From assembly GCF_008728515.1 (NCBI RefSeq), contig NC_044996.1, positions 102,431,287 to 102,495,286 on the forward strand: a DNA stretch of 64,000 nucleotides, in the 5' to 3' direction. Every line of letters starts with the position of its first letter. The first letter of the stretch is position 1. The DNA comes from Papio anubis (taxonomy: Eukaryota; Chordata; Mammalia; Primates; Cercopithecidae). The notes under the pieces are model-generated. The model saw nothing but the letters and a program-made list of their open reading frames with translations, made no database searches and was not told where the DNA came from. Position numbers and translations under genes: made by a program. Shown in pieces: positions 33,138-44,330 of this stretch.

Positions 33138-34928
33138 CATTCCGGTCTCCTTCTCCCCTGGTGGCGGTGGTGGCGGGGCCGCGGCGGCTGATCGCAGTGT
33201 GGGGCAACGAGCGGCTGGTGGAGGTGCTGTACCAGCAGCTGGAGGGAGCCTGTACGGTGTTCGGCAGCAGGGCCCCCGGGCCAGCCATGTACAAGCGCAT
33301 GTCCCGGGCCCTGGCCAAGCTGGGCTACGAGCAGACCCCGTCCCAGTGCCAGGAACGCATCAAGCTGGTTGGATACCCAGAACTGAATACTGTGCTCCAG
33401 CTGTGGCCTCACCCTCACCGGTGCTGAATAGAGAGCAAGAACCACCTTCATAGCTTACATGAGCTGGAGTCAGATGGCAGCACTATGGAGGACTATTCAC
33501 AGGAGGACTGGGGAAACCACAGTCAGGATCTCCATGGCTATCCAACAGATCAGGAATTGGATGAAATACCTGTCACAAAGAGAACATTAAAAATAAAACA
33601 AGAGTCTTCTGAGGAAGCACAGAGGAGAGACATCATGCAGAATATTGTACAGATTTTGGAATCGGTACAGTTGAAATGGGAACTTTTTCAGAGCTGGACA
33701 GACTTTTCAAGGCTCCATCTTTCTAATAAACTGGCCATTTTTGGAATTGGTTATAACACCCATTGGAAAGAGGATATCCGTTACCATTATGCTGAGATCA
33801 GCTCCCAGGTGCCCCTTGGCAAGTGACTTCGGGAGTACTTCAACTCTGAGAAGTCTGAAGGACGGATCATTATGACCCGAGTGCAGAAAATGAACTGGAA
33901 AAATATTTACTACACATTTTTAGAGATCACTATTAGCGAAGCTAGGTGCTTGGAGCTGCACATGGAAATTGACTGGATACCCATTGCCCATTCCAAACCA
34001 ACTGGTGGGAATGTTGTTCAATATTTATTGCCTGGGGGTATTCCTAAAAGCCCAGGCCTTTATGCCATTGGCTATGAAGAATGTATTGAGAGGCCCCTCT
34101 CACCACACATGGAGCAACCTTCCCTGGACCCAGGAAAAGAGGGCCGGGTTGACCTGAGAACTCTTTCAGCACAAGCCTCATTATAGGTGGAAATAGAACC
34201 CACCCGAATTATCTATTGCTATCTCTGGATTTTTGAGGTCAGGACTCTGCAGCAGTGCTTATTTTTACATTTCCAAGTGAATACCAAAACCTTCAGCAAA
34301 GATTTGGTTGGTATTAATGGGTTTTTGTCTCAGAACTGTATTGTGGATCCCGGAGTTTCCCCCAAATCCATCTACATCAAATTTGTAGAAGTAGAGAGAG
34401 ATTTTCTTTCCGCAGGCTCTTTAGTTGAGTGCCTGGAAAAAGCCATTGGATACCCCTTAAAATTTAACAACTGAATGTCATCCTTCATAAGGATTTGGGC
34501 TCTTAGCTCCTTCTTCTCTACTCACTTCCCATTACCGGTACCACCCCTCATCCAGATGCCACCATCAGACTCTTCATGGAAACCCTTTCTTCGATTGGGC
34601 CAGCATGACTTCTAAGGAATCATAGTAGACTTGGGCCAGAAAAAACAGACCTTACCTGAAAATGCTCATTTTGAGCAAGCAAGATATATAGCTAACTTGC
34701 CTGGTGGGTCAGCTATTTCTTTTTTAAAAACAGAAAAACAATTTTTAAATGGATTTTAGAGCCCTAATACAAACAAATGTAGGTACATTCCATATTGGAC
34801 AAAACTTACACTTTGAGTTTCATATGAAATTGAAAAATTGTATTTTTTTCACAATGTTTCATTTTTACACATCTCTGTGTCTCTATATAAGTAATATTTA
34901 CAACCCTGAATAAATAAGCAATAGATTA
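33138..34928 (+). pseudogene. MSANTD2P: Processed retrocopy of MSANTD2 (Myb/SANT domain protein), broken
   Basis: Intronless copy of MSANTD2, a nuclear protein with an N-terminal Myb/SANT-like domain. It begins inside the GC-rich first coding part (LIAVWGNERLVEVLYQQLEG at about 33181-33240) and ends with the parental C-terminus IGYPLKFNN before the TGA at 34472-34474. One frame runs from 33161 to 34474, interrupted only by TGA at 33425, TGA at 33824 (parent CGA, a CpG loss) and TAG at 34184 (parent CAG). The second half of the SANT domain is missing: after SQCQERIK the sequence is unrelated for about 70-100 bases before ELESDGSTMED resumes. The 3' UTR follows, with AATAAA at 34909 and an A-run. 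ttaaaaatagg (33127) and attaaaaaaatagg (34924) look like target duplications. The 5' UTR and about 100 N-terminal codons are absent. Confidence 0.93.
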
Positions 34929-34939
34929 AAAAAATAGGT

Positions 34940-35317
34940 TTTCAGTGTACTAGCTTTTTTGCATTAACATAAACTGTGAATGTAGGCTGCCTACTCATGA
35001 AAAATAAAATATGCAGTAACATTTTAATTTGTGTTTCACTTTCTTTATAAAATTAAGAAAATGCAAGAGCAGTTTCCCAAAGTCACATCTTAAGAAATGG
35101 GACTTGAGACACTGGTATTTACAAGAAAAGCATGATGACACATTAGTCAGAAAAATTACATATAAAAGGTTTAGTGTAATTATCAAATGCTAAGGATTGC
35201 ATAAGATAAAAGAGAAAACTGTATAGGTTATTAACGTAGAGTTAGAGAGTGTGTGTGTGTGTTGGATAAGTGTTGCTTAAGCATAGATAGGACAATAACT
35301 ATTGTCAAGTATTTTTA
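34940..35317. other. No gene seen
   Basis: Unique flank of the retrocopy, with a short (GT)n run at 35249-35261. Confidence 0.5.
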
Positions 35318-35466
35318 TACTTGAACTTTTCCCACAACAATCCTGTGAGATCCTTGGTTATAGATAAAGAATCTAAGGACTAAATAAGCTAAGGATGTAA
35401 ACACATGTCTTCAGAATGTAGTATTCCTTATGTCAGACTGAAGTGTAGCGCTCTTTTGACTCTACA
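35318..35466 (-). mobile_element. MIR fragment, antisense
   Basis: 'cacaacaatcctgtgagatc' followed by 'atagataaagaatctaagga' and 'gcgctcttttgactctacaa' follows the complement of a MIR core and head at high divergence. Confidence 0.55.
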
Positions 35467-35559
35467 ATAATTGTACCTGTATTAGACAAATGGAATAAAC
35501 CAGAACAAGATGTACATAGTCCCTGGCTTCTCAATACTTCTAATTTAACACACACAAAA

Positions 35560-36795
35560 TTTGAAAAAGTAATTAGAAATGTTTAAAAAAATTAAAAGGA
35601 GAACTTCTAGGTAGCTGAAGACAATGGTGGTCACCAAGCTACCACTCTCCCACCGTATCTTCCTAAAACAATATCAAATAACAAGGTGGCAAATGTAAAT
35701 TTACACAGAAAAAGCCCTCTGCATAACTTGAAGACATAGAATGCGAAAACTTCCAAGTAACAATAGGTTAAAAAAATAAAAATTACCAAATTCCAGTACA
35801 ATCTTCCATGCTACCACCTTAATCCCCACCCTCCAGCCACGAGGCAAAAGAGAAAAACTATAGGGAAGACAGAAAAGGAAGATAAGGAAGGAGCCAACTG
35901 ATCCAAAATTATCCTCAGAAAGATTGATTCTACCTTAAATCTGAATATTCTAAAAAAGCATCTGACTAGATCAGAACATGGATCACAGGGAAGGGATTTC
36001 AAAGTACCTATGGTTTAAAGGGGCAATCTTTGAAACACATAGCTTCTGAAAGAGAAAAAAAGTCAATAAAGAAGGTAAGAAACTCCACTTGGTAATTAGG
36101 TGGTGAAAGGAAAAAGAAACTAAAGGGAAAAATGTAGCATCCTACAGAACAAAAGAGAATCATAAAACCAGAGGACACACAGCTCTGCCACCCCACCTAA
36201 ACAAACAAACAAATCTGTTTACAATGTATGAACTTTGTTATGTAAAGAGAAAGGGCATCACTAAACTAGGAATCTTGTGAAACATCCCAATGCAATAAAA
36301 ATGAACAAAATGCAAATTAGCAAATTCATGTAGAACTATTCTTAAGAATCAGAAGACAAACTTTCACACAAATGAGAAAATTTCACACATACAGAGAAGT
36401 CTCTGAACAAAAAGCAGAAGAAAACTATAAGAATTAAATATATAATCAAGTATGTGTTTGAGGATATGAAAAACTTTGTAAGAAACTCAAACACTAAGAA
36501 GGAAAATGGAAAAACAACAACAACAACAAAAACCAAGGAGATATGAAAAGAGAATTGTCTTAAGAAAGAACTAAAGTGAAGACAAAATATCTTAGAAATA
36601 AAGAATTAGTAATAAGGTATCCAAGGTAGACTATCAAGTGAAACTTAATAAGGAGCATAGAAAAAAGTCAAGAAAACAAGTAAGATAATGAAAAGAAGAC
36701 CAAGAAAGAAGCAAAATGGATGAGAGACAAACTAGTAAAAATGAATGACAGTAAAAGAATAATATTCATATCATTAGAGGCACCTACCACAGTCA
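35560..36795 (+). mobile_element. Old L1M/HAL1 5' region and ORF1-like sequence
   Basis: 'gacaatggtggtcaccaagc' near 35620 and the A-rich ORF1-like stretch with 'cataaaacca' and 'gaagtctctgaacaaaaagc' resemble L1M 5' ends. Stops are frequent. The strand is judged from A-richness, as L1 sense strands are A-rich. Confidence 0.45.
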
Positions 36796-37177
36796 GTTAA
36801 ACCCATCTACAAAATGATTATAGCACTATGGAATAATCTGAACTAGAGGAACCCTACTAGTCCATCCTTGGATTCCTGTCCCTAAGAAACTACAGGATAA
36901 AAGTCTATAGTTTTAAGCCCCCACGTTTCAGGGTAATTTGCTACGTAGCACTAGATGATGAGTACAGATTTTGTTACCTGGAAGTCTTGTACTGACATAC
37001 AAATAACTAAAACTGTGGGCATGGCATTGGAACTGGGCAGTGAATTTTGAGGAAAGTGTCAGTAAATGTTTAAAGTGCCTTGAACGTGCTGTAAAGTTTG
37101 GGACTTTGAAGAAGATACTAGTGAGCGCTTAAGGGAAAGTGAGGAAAATGTTATTGGAATCTCAAAGGAAGGAAATT

Positions 37178-37187
<10 letters not shown>

Positions 37188-37210
<23 letters not shown>

Positions 37211-37380
37211 AAGAGACACGGTCTCACTCTGTCATCTAGGCCAGAATGCAGTGGCATGATTATATGACTATAGCTTACTGTAACCTCAAACTCTTGGACT
37301 CAAGCCTTTCACTTCAGCCTCCTAAGTAGCTAGGACTACAGGCACATGCCACCACATCTGGCTTTTATTTTATTTTATTT

Positions 37381-37411
<31 letters not shown>

Positions 37412-37452
37412 TTTTTGTAGAACTGGGGTCTAACTACGTTGCCCAAGCTGGA
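37188..37452 (-). mobile_element. Truncated AluJ, antisense, with expanded (TTTA)n
   Basis: It follows a long T-run: 'agagacacggtctcactctg', 'ttactgtaacctcaaactct', 'gctaggactacaggcacatg'. It breaks off after 'gttgcccaagctgg', so the Alu 5' part is missing. ggaaattctt before and ggaattctta after suggest a target duplication. Confidence 0.85.
37362..37415. repeat. (TTTA)n microsatellite in the Alu middle linker
   Basis: About eleven ttta/atttt units, expanded from the A-rich linker between the Alu arms. Confidence 0.93.
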
Positions 37453-38609
37453 ATTCTTATAATGTAGTGGCAGAATGTAACTGTTGTCTGTGGTTATGTG
37501 AGAAGTAGAAAATGTGCTTAATAAACTGGGTAGTCTAACTGTGGTTATTTCTAAGTAAAGTGTTGAAGATACCACCTAGTTGCTTCTTGATACTTATAGT
37601 AAAATGTGAGAGGGGAGAGATAAATTGAGGGAAGGGTGTGGTGTTTTTTAAAAAAGAGCCAGGACTTATGGCTTTGAAAATCTTAGCCTCTCCAAATGGC
37701 AAATAATGCTAAAATTAAGAAATGACTTCTGGGTAAAGATCAAATCTACGGCATTTCCAGGAATCGTTGTCTAAAAATGAAAAGTGTGACTGTAAAATCT
37801 CTTGTTAAAATTTAAGAAATATCAAAGATTCTATTTAGATCTTCAAAGTTATATTCAGTCACATAAAAGGCACTTTAAAGAGATTAAGAGTATGCCTTAT
37901 AGATCCTTTAAATCAAAAGCTTAAAGGTGCTGTTTCACAGCCCTATGGGTAGGAACACAAGGTAGAGAAGAACTTATCTCAAGGGGGATTTGTAGGTGTA
38001 GCTTTTCTCTAATGAAGTAAACCTTAATGAAATTTACAGGAGACCCAGACAGTTATTGATAAAACCGTATCAGCAAAAACATTGCCAGCTTGGACTGAAA
38101 GGGACAAAGAGAAAACAAAATGAAAAGAGGTTCTTGGATCCCCAAAATTCTACTAGTAGGTAGCAAACTGAGGAAACCACTCAGCTGTGAATTCTGATTC
38201 AGAAGGCTAAACCAAAAAGCTAGGCATGTAAAGCCAAGTACCCAGACCCAATCAAGGAATATCTAACATTTGCCTGGATGGATTTAAGATTTCTGCAGAC
38301 CAGTGATTCCGTTTTGCTTCTCATTTTCTCCCTTTTTAAATAGGAATATCTATAGTGTTAATCCCATGTCTGTTCCACAATTATATGTTGGGTGTGTTGG
38401 GAGGAAGATAACTTGGCTATTTAATTTTACAGGTCCACAAGACAAGAGGAACTTCACCCAGGTAGCAGCACCTGGACCTGATTTAGATAATGAGATTCTA
38501 AACCTTGAGCTGGCACTTTAACAATTTATGAATTTTGAGGACCTTCGGAGGGGGTGAGTGTATTTTGCATGTGGAAAGGAAGCAAATCCTTGAGAGCCAG
38601 AAGGAAAAC

Positions 38610-39140
38610 TGTGGTAGGTAGCTTTTAATCCCCAAAGAGTCCTACCTCCTAGTATTCAAGCCTTTGTGTAATTCCCTTCCCTTGAGTATAGACTGAAATT
38701 ACCCACTACCTTCTAATGAATAGTATATTGCAAAAGTGATGAGATATCACTTCAAAGATCAGGTTACAAAAAGATTGTGGCTTTTGTCTTATTCTCTCTC
38801 ACTGCCTTGCTCGCTTGTTCTGAGAGAAGCCAGATGCCATATTGTGAGCTGTCCTGTAGAGAGGATCACATGGTAAGAAACTGACAACTCCAGCCAACAA
38901 CTAACAAGAATATGAGACTTGACAACAACTAGAAGAGCTTGGAGGTGAATCTTTAAAGTGCTGAACCTTAAGATAACTAGCCTGGCCAACAACTCGACTG
39001 GAGTTTTATGGAAGACCGTGAGCCAGAGATCCCAGTTAAGAGACTCCCTGATTCTTGACCCAGAGAAACTATACCATAATAAATGTATGTTGTTTCAAGC
39101 TGCTAAGTTGTGGAGTTGTTTGTCTGGCAATAGATAATGA
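38610..39140 (+). repeat. MLT1 3' LTR
   Basis: It starts 'tgtggtaggtagcttttaat', has 'tgagagaagccagatgccat', 'attcttgacccagagaaact', 'ataccataataaatg' and the end 'ctggcaatagataatga'. It is nearly complete at about 530 bases. Confidence 0.88.
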
Positions 39141-39716
39141 TGTGGTAGGAAACACTACCCCAAAATACAGCATCTTGACATACTGAGTATTTTAAGCTGA
39201 AGTAAATTGAAAAACAAACAAACAAACAAAAAAGCAGGAACTTCTCTCTGACTTTCTCCTGTCTCTTCTCTTATAAAGTGGGCCATAGAAACTGAAACTT
39301 CCCTTGTTCCTTCTTCCCTGAAGTAGGCCAGAAAACCTAGGAAGGCTACTCTCTGATCTTCTCCCCTCCCTCTTACCTTGAAGACCTTCATGTGACAAAT
39401 AGACTACCCCATACTGAGAGGGAAGGAATGTCACACAGAGAGGCCAAGAAGAATCTGAAAAAACAGGCCTTGTTAAGTTTCCTGCAGCTTCTTACCATTT
39501 ACCCTTTTGTCTTCTAATTATATCTCTGCATGATTGTCCACAAAAACAGTTTTTGCTGAGTTTTTGGGTCTTCATTTCTGAAGGCTCCTGTGTCATGTAC
39601 AACTTACACTAAGTGAATTTGTTGTGCTTCTCTCTTTTTAATCTATATTTCGTTACAGGAGTCTCAGCCATAAACCTAGTGATGTGTAAGAAAAATATAT
39701 TACTTTTCTCCCTAAT
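39141..39716 (+). mobile_element. LTR of the same family as 9600-10112, head to tail with the MLT1 LTR
   Basis: It starts 'tgtggtaggaaacactaccc', has 'gtgtcatgtacaacttacac', 'tgtgcttctctctttttaat' and the 3' part 'gttacaggagtctcagccat'. It abuts the MLT1 LTR end with no spacer. Family unassigned; the class is ERV1 or ERVL. Confidence 0.72.
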
Positions 39717-39849
39717 AACTAATACATTCATTTATTTTAAAAAATATTTTTAATTTTCTCACAAAGCACACCACAACAATATGCCATGGACATGATACAT
39801 ACCTATAATTAAGAAATTTAGAAAGGCAAAAATAAACAAATGAGAAAGG

Positions 39850-41430
39850 TATACTAAACAGAAGCAAAGGAAGCATAGGCATAGAGATGTTGGTATCAGC
39901 AAAGTTTAATTTAAGCCCCAAAGCATTAAATATGACAAAAAGGACATTTTTTTGCATGTGGCTAAACATTGCACTGCAAAGTGGAGCCATAATGTGTGTG
40001 AATATTCATGCACTCAATGTAGACAGCATCCATATTTTTGAAACAAAAACTACAGAACATTCAAGGAAACATATAAAAACATAGGAATCATAACAGATGT
40101 TACTATAACACTCTCAGTGCAAGACAGATCAAAAGGACAAAAAGAAAATAAGGAGAAAAATACCTAAACAACTTGATCAATAAAGTAGATTTTATGAACA
40201 TATATGAGCTGTACATTCTGATATACCTTCTGCTCAAGCACCTATTAATCCATTCTCAAAATCCAATCCTACATTAGGTCACAAGGAAAACATCAGTAAT
40301 TTACATTATGTTGAAATAGTTCAAATAACATATCTGATCACAATATAATAAAACTGGAAATTATTGACAAAAACAAACAAGCAAACATATAAAACAAATT
40401 AGCTCTTTCACCTGGAAATGAAAAATCCTATGAAACAACTCCTGGGTGAAGGGGAAACATAGAGTAAAATTACAGAATTTATACGAATAAAGACAATGAA
40501 AACAGTATGTATCAGAATCTAAGAGATATATGTAAAGCAGTGATTGCAGGAAAATTCACAAGTTTTTAAAAAAGAGCTAGGAAAGAACAAAGTAAACCAA
40601 AAGAGAGCACAAGAAAGGAAACTATAAAGGCAAAAGCAGAGATTGAGAATGGAACAAAACAGACCTCATTAATAAATCAAAATCACTTTATTAAAAACAA
40701 AAAAAGCAGATACACCACTAGCTAACTTGTCCAAGAAATGAAGGGATAAAGTACAAGTACGCCAATTAAGAAATGACAAGAACTGTAGAAACAGAAGAGA
40801 TTTTTCTCTACAGAAATGAATTTGAAAATGAAGATAAAATGGATAATTTCCTATGGAAATACATATTACCAAATTTACCCTACTAGAATTAGAAAGCTTA
40901 AACAGACCAATTTTCATATAAAAATATTGAGAATATCATTAAGAAATAGCCCTACAGAAAAACAAGGTCCAGATGTTTTCCCAAGAAGACTCTACCAAAC
41001 CCTCAAAGATAAGATAGTTCTAATGTTCTACATATTGTTTCAGAGTTCTAATATTCTACATATTGTTTGAGAGTAAAGGGAAAACTTCTTTATTACTTTT
41101 GTGATGCAAAACCTGATAAAGACAGTACATGAATGCAAACTACAGACCAATATCACTCGAATGTAAATTTTAAGAAATAACAAAATATTAGCAAACAAAA
41201 TTCAACATTACAGTAAGAAAATAATATACCACGATTGAGTGGGATTTATTCCAAGAATATGGGTCAATATTAAGGAATTCATTACTACCATACACCAGAT
41301 TGATATATTGACAAAAAAATGACTGCACATCTGGTTATTTCTACAGATGCTGGAAAAGCCATTGACAAAATTTAAAAGCTATAATACAAAATGAAGCTAT
41401 AATATGTGTAAATATTTATGCACTAATTTA
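39850..41430 (+). mobile_element. Ancient L1M ORF2 fragment
   Basis: 'gtgaatattcatgcactcaa' matches the ORF2 region that reads tatatgcaccca in younger L1s. Later landmarks are 'gaaaattcacaagtttttaa', 'actacagaccaatatcactc', 'gagtgggatttattccaaga' and 'acagatgctggaaaagccat'. It is strongly decayed, with deletions. Confidence 0.65.
41017..41072. repeat. 28-bp tandem duplication
   Basis: gttctaat(g/a)ttctacatat followed by tgttt(c/g)aga occurs twice (41017-41044 and 41045-41072) with two differences. Confidence 0.95.
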
Positions 41431-41480
41431 CATATATGCTGTAAACATATATAATAAATTACTAAATTACATATACAAAT

Positions 41481-41502
41481 AACACACACACACACACACA
41501 CC
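41481..41502. repeat. (CA)n microsatellite
   Basis: About nine uninterrupted CA units after the decayed L1. Confidence 0.95.
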
Positions 41503-41908
41503 CCTTACTTCTAAAACCAATATTTTATATAAAAAGAAAACACTAGAGGCATTTCTGCTCATATCAGAACAAAGCAAACAAACACAAAAAACTAGAGATC
41601 CTGAGAGACAGAACAATCTCCCACTGTCCTTTGACCACTTTTATAATTCAAAATTGCAAATTGCAGTGAAAGTTATCTCACCAGCACCCCTCCTACTTGG
41701 GGCCCAAGTAAATAGCAGTTTAGACAAATTACACAGGAGGTTCTCTGGTGGATACCAACCATGTAGCTCTTAATGTCATTGCTTGTTTCAGTGCTGAGAG
41801 GAGCCATTTTAAGTCATTATGAGATGAAGAAAAAAGAGGAAGGAAGATGACAAAGGGTGAAAGGGAACTCATGGCAAGAACATCTGGTTATCAGGGGCAG
41901 AACAACCC
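41503..41908. other. No gene seen
   Basis: Intergenic sequence with no clear repeat; purine-rich near 41825-41860. Confidence 0.5.
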
Positions 41909-42067
41909 AACCCAGCTGATGCTCCAGCTGACAATGGTTGTATGAGTGAGCTCAGGTGAAACTAACAAAGAGATTTCCCTGAAAACTTACACACAATGGT
42001 GAGACATAATATTCTGTTGTTACTTAAAATTACTAATTTTAAATAACAATTTTTCAGGTGGCTCATT
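41909..42067 (+). repeat. Local duplicate of the MLT1 3' end (copy X1)
   Basis: 159 bases match 43825-43983 without gaps and with a single difference (c/t in the atatt(c/t)tgttg context). It includes 'ccagctgatgctccagctga' and ends at ggtggctcatt, where the other copy goes on into the true MLT1 end. Confidence 0.96.
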
Positions 42068-43004
42068 TTGTTAATAAAAGGCATCTGTACCAAGAGAAGA
42101 ACTACTCTGACCAAGACGTGAGACAGTGATAAGCAATAGCATCAGGTCACTTTATTCGAGTGAAGGAACCCACTGTAGGTTCAGCTAACTTGGATTTCAC
42201 ACAAGGTCCACTCTCCTTTCGAAAGTCTCTTCCAGCAATAAACAAGCTATCTGCAAGAATGAGCTGTTCTGATCCCTCGGCCACACAATGTTGTCTAAAA
42301 CTAATTTCTGTGAAAGTGAAAAGTTGCTGGCATTTATACAACTTACCCTCCTTGTCTACCTCCTTCTACCCCAAGGGTGAAATTGGAGCATTTGAAGGAG
42401 TAAAATAATTAAATTATGCATCCCAGTATTCTATCATGGAAGATAAAAGTGCATTGTTTTACAAGCACAAGCCAGGTTGTGGAGTGAAGGAGGTAAAAAT
42501 GGGAACGAGCTCGTCACTGTGCAGGATAAATCCGGAGCATGTGTCTCTCAGTAAGAGTTTAGATGTATTGCCCAACAACTTCCAGCTACTTGAACATGCA
42601 ACTCCCAGGATTCACTCACTATCTCATCCTTCACCTACCCCCTCCTTTGTACACATGACAATCCTATAATGTGTAATTCCTCATGTCTACTTATTCATGC
42701 TTTGGTGCCTTCTTTAGGATTCCCAAAGCCCATATGCTGGTGTTAACTAGCAGTTTTCTGGTTCTGCTTCTAAGTAACCCATTTCTAATTCTCCATCATG
42801 GACTAAATGAGAGGCAAAAGGGCACCCAGACAGGGCCCTTCAACGAGAGTTTGATAGATTTATCAGTTGTACATTTTGGATTTTGGGCTAACTTTCCCTT
42901 GAAAAAAACAGTCCCACTCTCCCCTATGCTCCCTTATCTACCAAGTAAGAATTTAAAATATATATCTTGGAGAAAAAATTCTGGACTTTAGAAAAGTATT
43001 GATG
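42068..43004. other. LTR-like and unassigned sequence; starts with a 43-bp local duplicate
   Basis: Bases 42068-42110 (gttaataaaaggcatctgta ... gaactactctga) repeat 43190-43232. The sequence after this ('cactgtaggttcagctaact', 'cacacaaggtccactctcct') resembles the second half of an ERV1 LTR. 42430-43004 has no feature I can name. Confidence 0.45.
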
Positions 43005-43629
43005 GGGTTCAGGATATGCCATCCCAAAATATGACTGAGGAAGATCAGGATATGCTATTCCAAATTATGCCACTTTGGCATATTGATTACTTTGAGCTAA
43101 AAGAAGTTGAGAATCGGCCAAAGAGGGAAAAGCTTCACACCTCCCCTTCAATTGCAAACTGTAAAACTCCTCTTTTGTAAAGGAAATTTTTGTTAATAAA
43201 AGGCATCTGTACCAAGAGAAGAACTACTCTGAAAGAACTTTTTTTTTTTAATCACCTGAAGACATATCTGCATACCAAGGCAACCTTTATTCACTAAATT
43301 TTTCCGCCCTTCACCTTCTCATAATATGCCCCCATCACTCCTCAGATATGCCAAGTCTCTTGTTCTGAGCCCCTGTACATTTGGGAGCAGGTACAACTAG
43401 TCAACATTATGTGCAACTAGAATCTCAAATCCCAACTTACTCTGGGATATCTGCGATTCAGGTGTTGTTTCTGCATATCTTGAAAAAATGTTCAGTGTTA
43501 TATTGTCTTTCTAAGCAATAATATTCGTATGCTGTAATAAAAAATCCAGTAGAACTCCAAATATGACTTTCTGTTCACTACTACATATATATATTTAGAG
43601 CATTTTAAGAGGTTTCTCTTCTAAAAATG
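43005..43629 (+). mobile_element. Probable LTR, family unassigned
   Basis: It begins near 'ttcaggatatgccatcccaa', has 'catattgattactttgagct', a TATA-like and polyadenylation-like zone ('tgctgtaataaaaaatcc') and ends near 'gaggtttctcttcta'. Its last 275 bases recur, diverged, at 51288-51560, so the 3' half at least is an interspersed repeat. Confidence 0.5.
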
Positions 43630-43639
43630 AAAGTGACAC

Positions 43640-44010
43640 TGTGATAACTGTAGGCCTTAGACCTTAGGAGACATTGCAACTTCTATGATTGCTCTCCCTG
43701 AATGCTGCAATGAGACTATCACATAAGGAAGCTTATCTATCCTATTTAAGGATGAGAACCACAGTGCCCCAGCTGATGATTAGAATCAACTGCTAGACAT
43801 GTGAGTGGGGATCTTGGGCCTTGCAACCCAGCTGATGCTCCAGCTGACAATGGTTGTATGAGTGAGCTCAGGTGAAACTAACAAAGAGATTTCCCTGAAA
43901 ACTTACACACAATGGTGAGACATAATATTTTGTTGTTACTTAAAATTACTAATTTTAAATAACAATTTTTCAGGTGGCTCATTATGCAGCAATAGATAAT
44001 TGATAGAAGC
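43640..44010 (+). mobile_element. MLT1-like LTR
   Basis: 'gccttagaccttaggagaca', 'ttgcaacttctatgattgct', 'tgctagacatgtgagtgggg' and the end 'atgcagcaatagataattga' give the order of an MLT1 LTR. Its 43825-43983 part has the near-identical copy at 41909-42067. Confidence 0.72.
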
Positions 44011-44023
44011 ACAAATATTACTT

Positions 44024-44330
44024 GAAGCTGAGCATGATGGTTTATGCCTATAATCCTAGCACTTTGGGAAGCTGAGGCAGGAGGATTGCTTGAGCCCAGG
44101 AATTCAAGACGAGCTTGGGCAACACAGTGAGGCGCAGTCTACAAATAATACAAAAAGTAGCTGGGAGTGAGGGTGTGCACCTGTGGTCCCAGCTACTTGG
44201 GAGGCAGAGGCAGAGGCAGGAAGATCACTTTAGCTCAGGAGGTGGAGGCTGTAGTGAGTCATGATCATGCCACTGTACTCCAGCCTGGGCAACAGAGAGA
44301 GATCTTGTCTCTAAAAAAAAGAAAAGAAAA
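44024..44330 (+). mobile_element. AluJ SINE
   Basis: A full-length diverged Alu ('aggattgcttgagcccagga', 'ccactgtactccagcctggg') with a tail of aaaaaaaagaaaagaaaa. The full-length L1 is inserted directly in this tail. Confidence 0.9.

Larger units (their letters stand above)
36800..39140 (+). mobile_element. MLT1 (MaLR) element: 5' LTR remnant, internal region and 3' LTR
   Basis: The last ~165 bases of a 5' LTR (36800-36965: 'attcctgtccctaagaaact', 'gggtaatttgctacgtagca') lead into internal sequence with 'gcattggaactgggcagtga' and 'gccttgaacgtgctgtaaag'. It continues past an AluJ to the classic MaLR 3' internal block ('ttctccctttttaaatagga', 'taattttacaggtccacaag', 'gcatgtggaaaggaagcaaa') and then the 3' LTR. 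There are no viral genes, as is normal for MaLR. Confidence 0.82.

Noticed and set aside
33150..33330. CpG island or promoter at the GC-rich patch
   Set aside because: The GC-rich DNA is the first coding part of the MSANTD2 retrocopy, carried in with the mRNA, not a native promoter.
33122..33451. 109-codon open frame on the minus strand over the GC-rich patch
   Set aside because: It is the shadow of the MSANTD2 retrocopy, whose plus-strand frame carries the recognisable protein.
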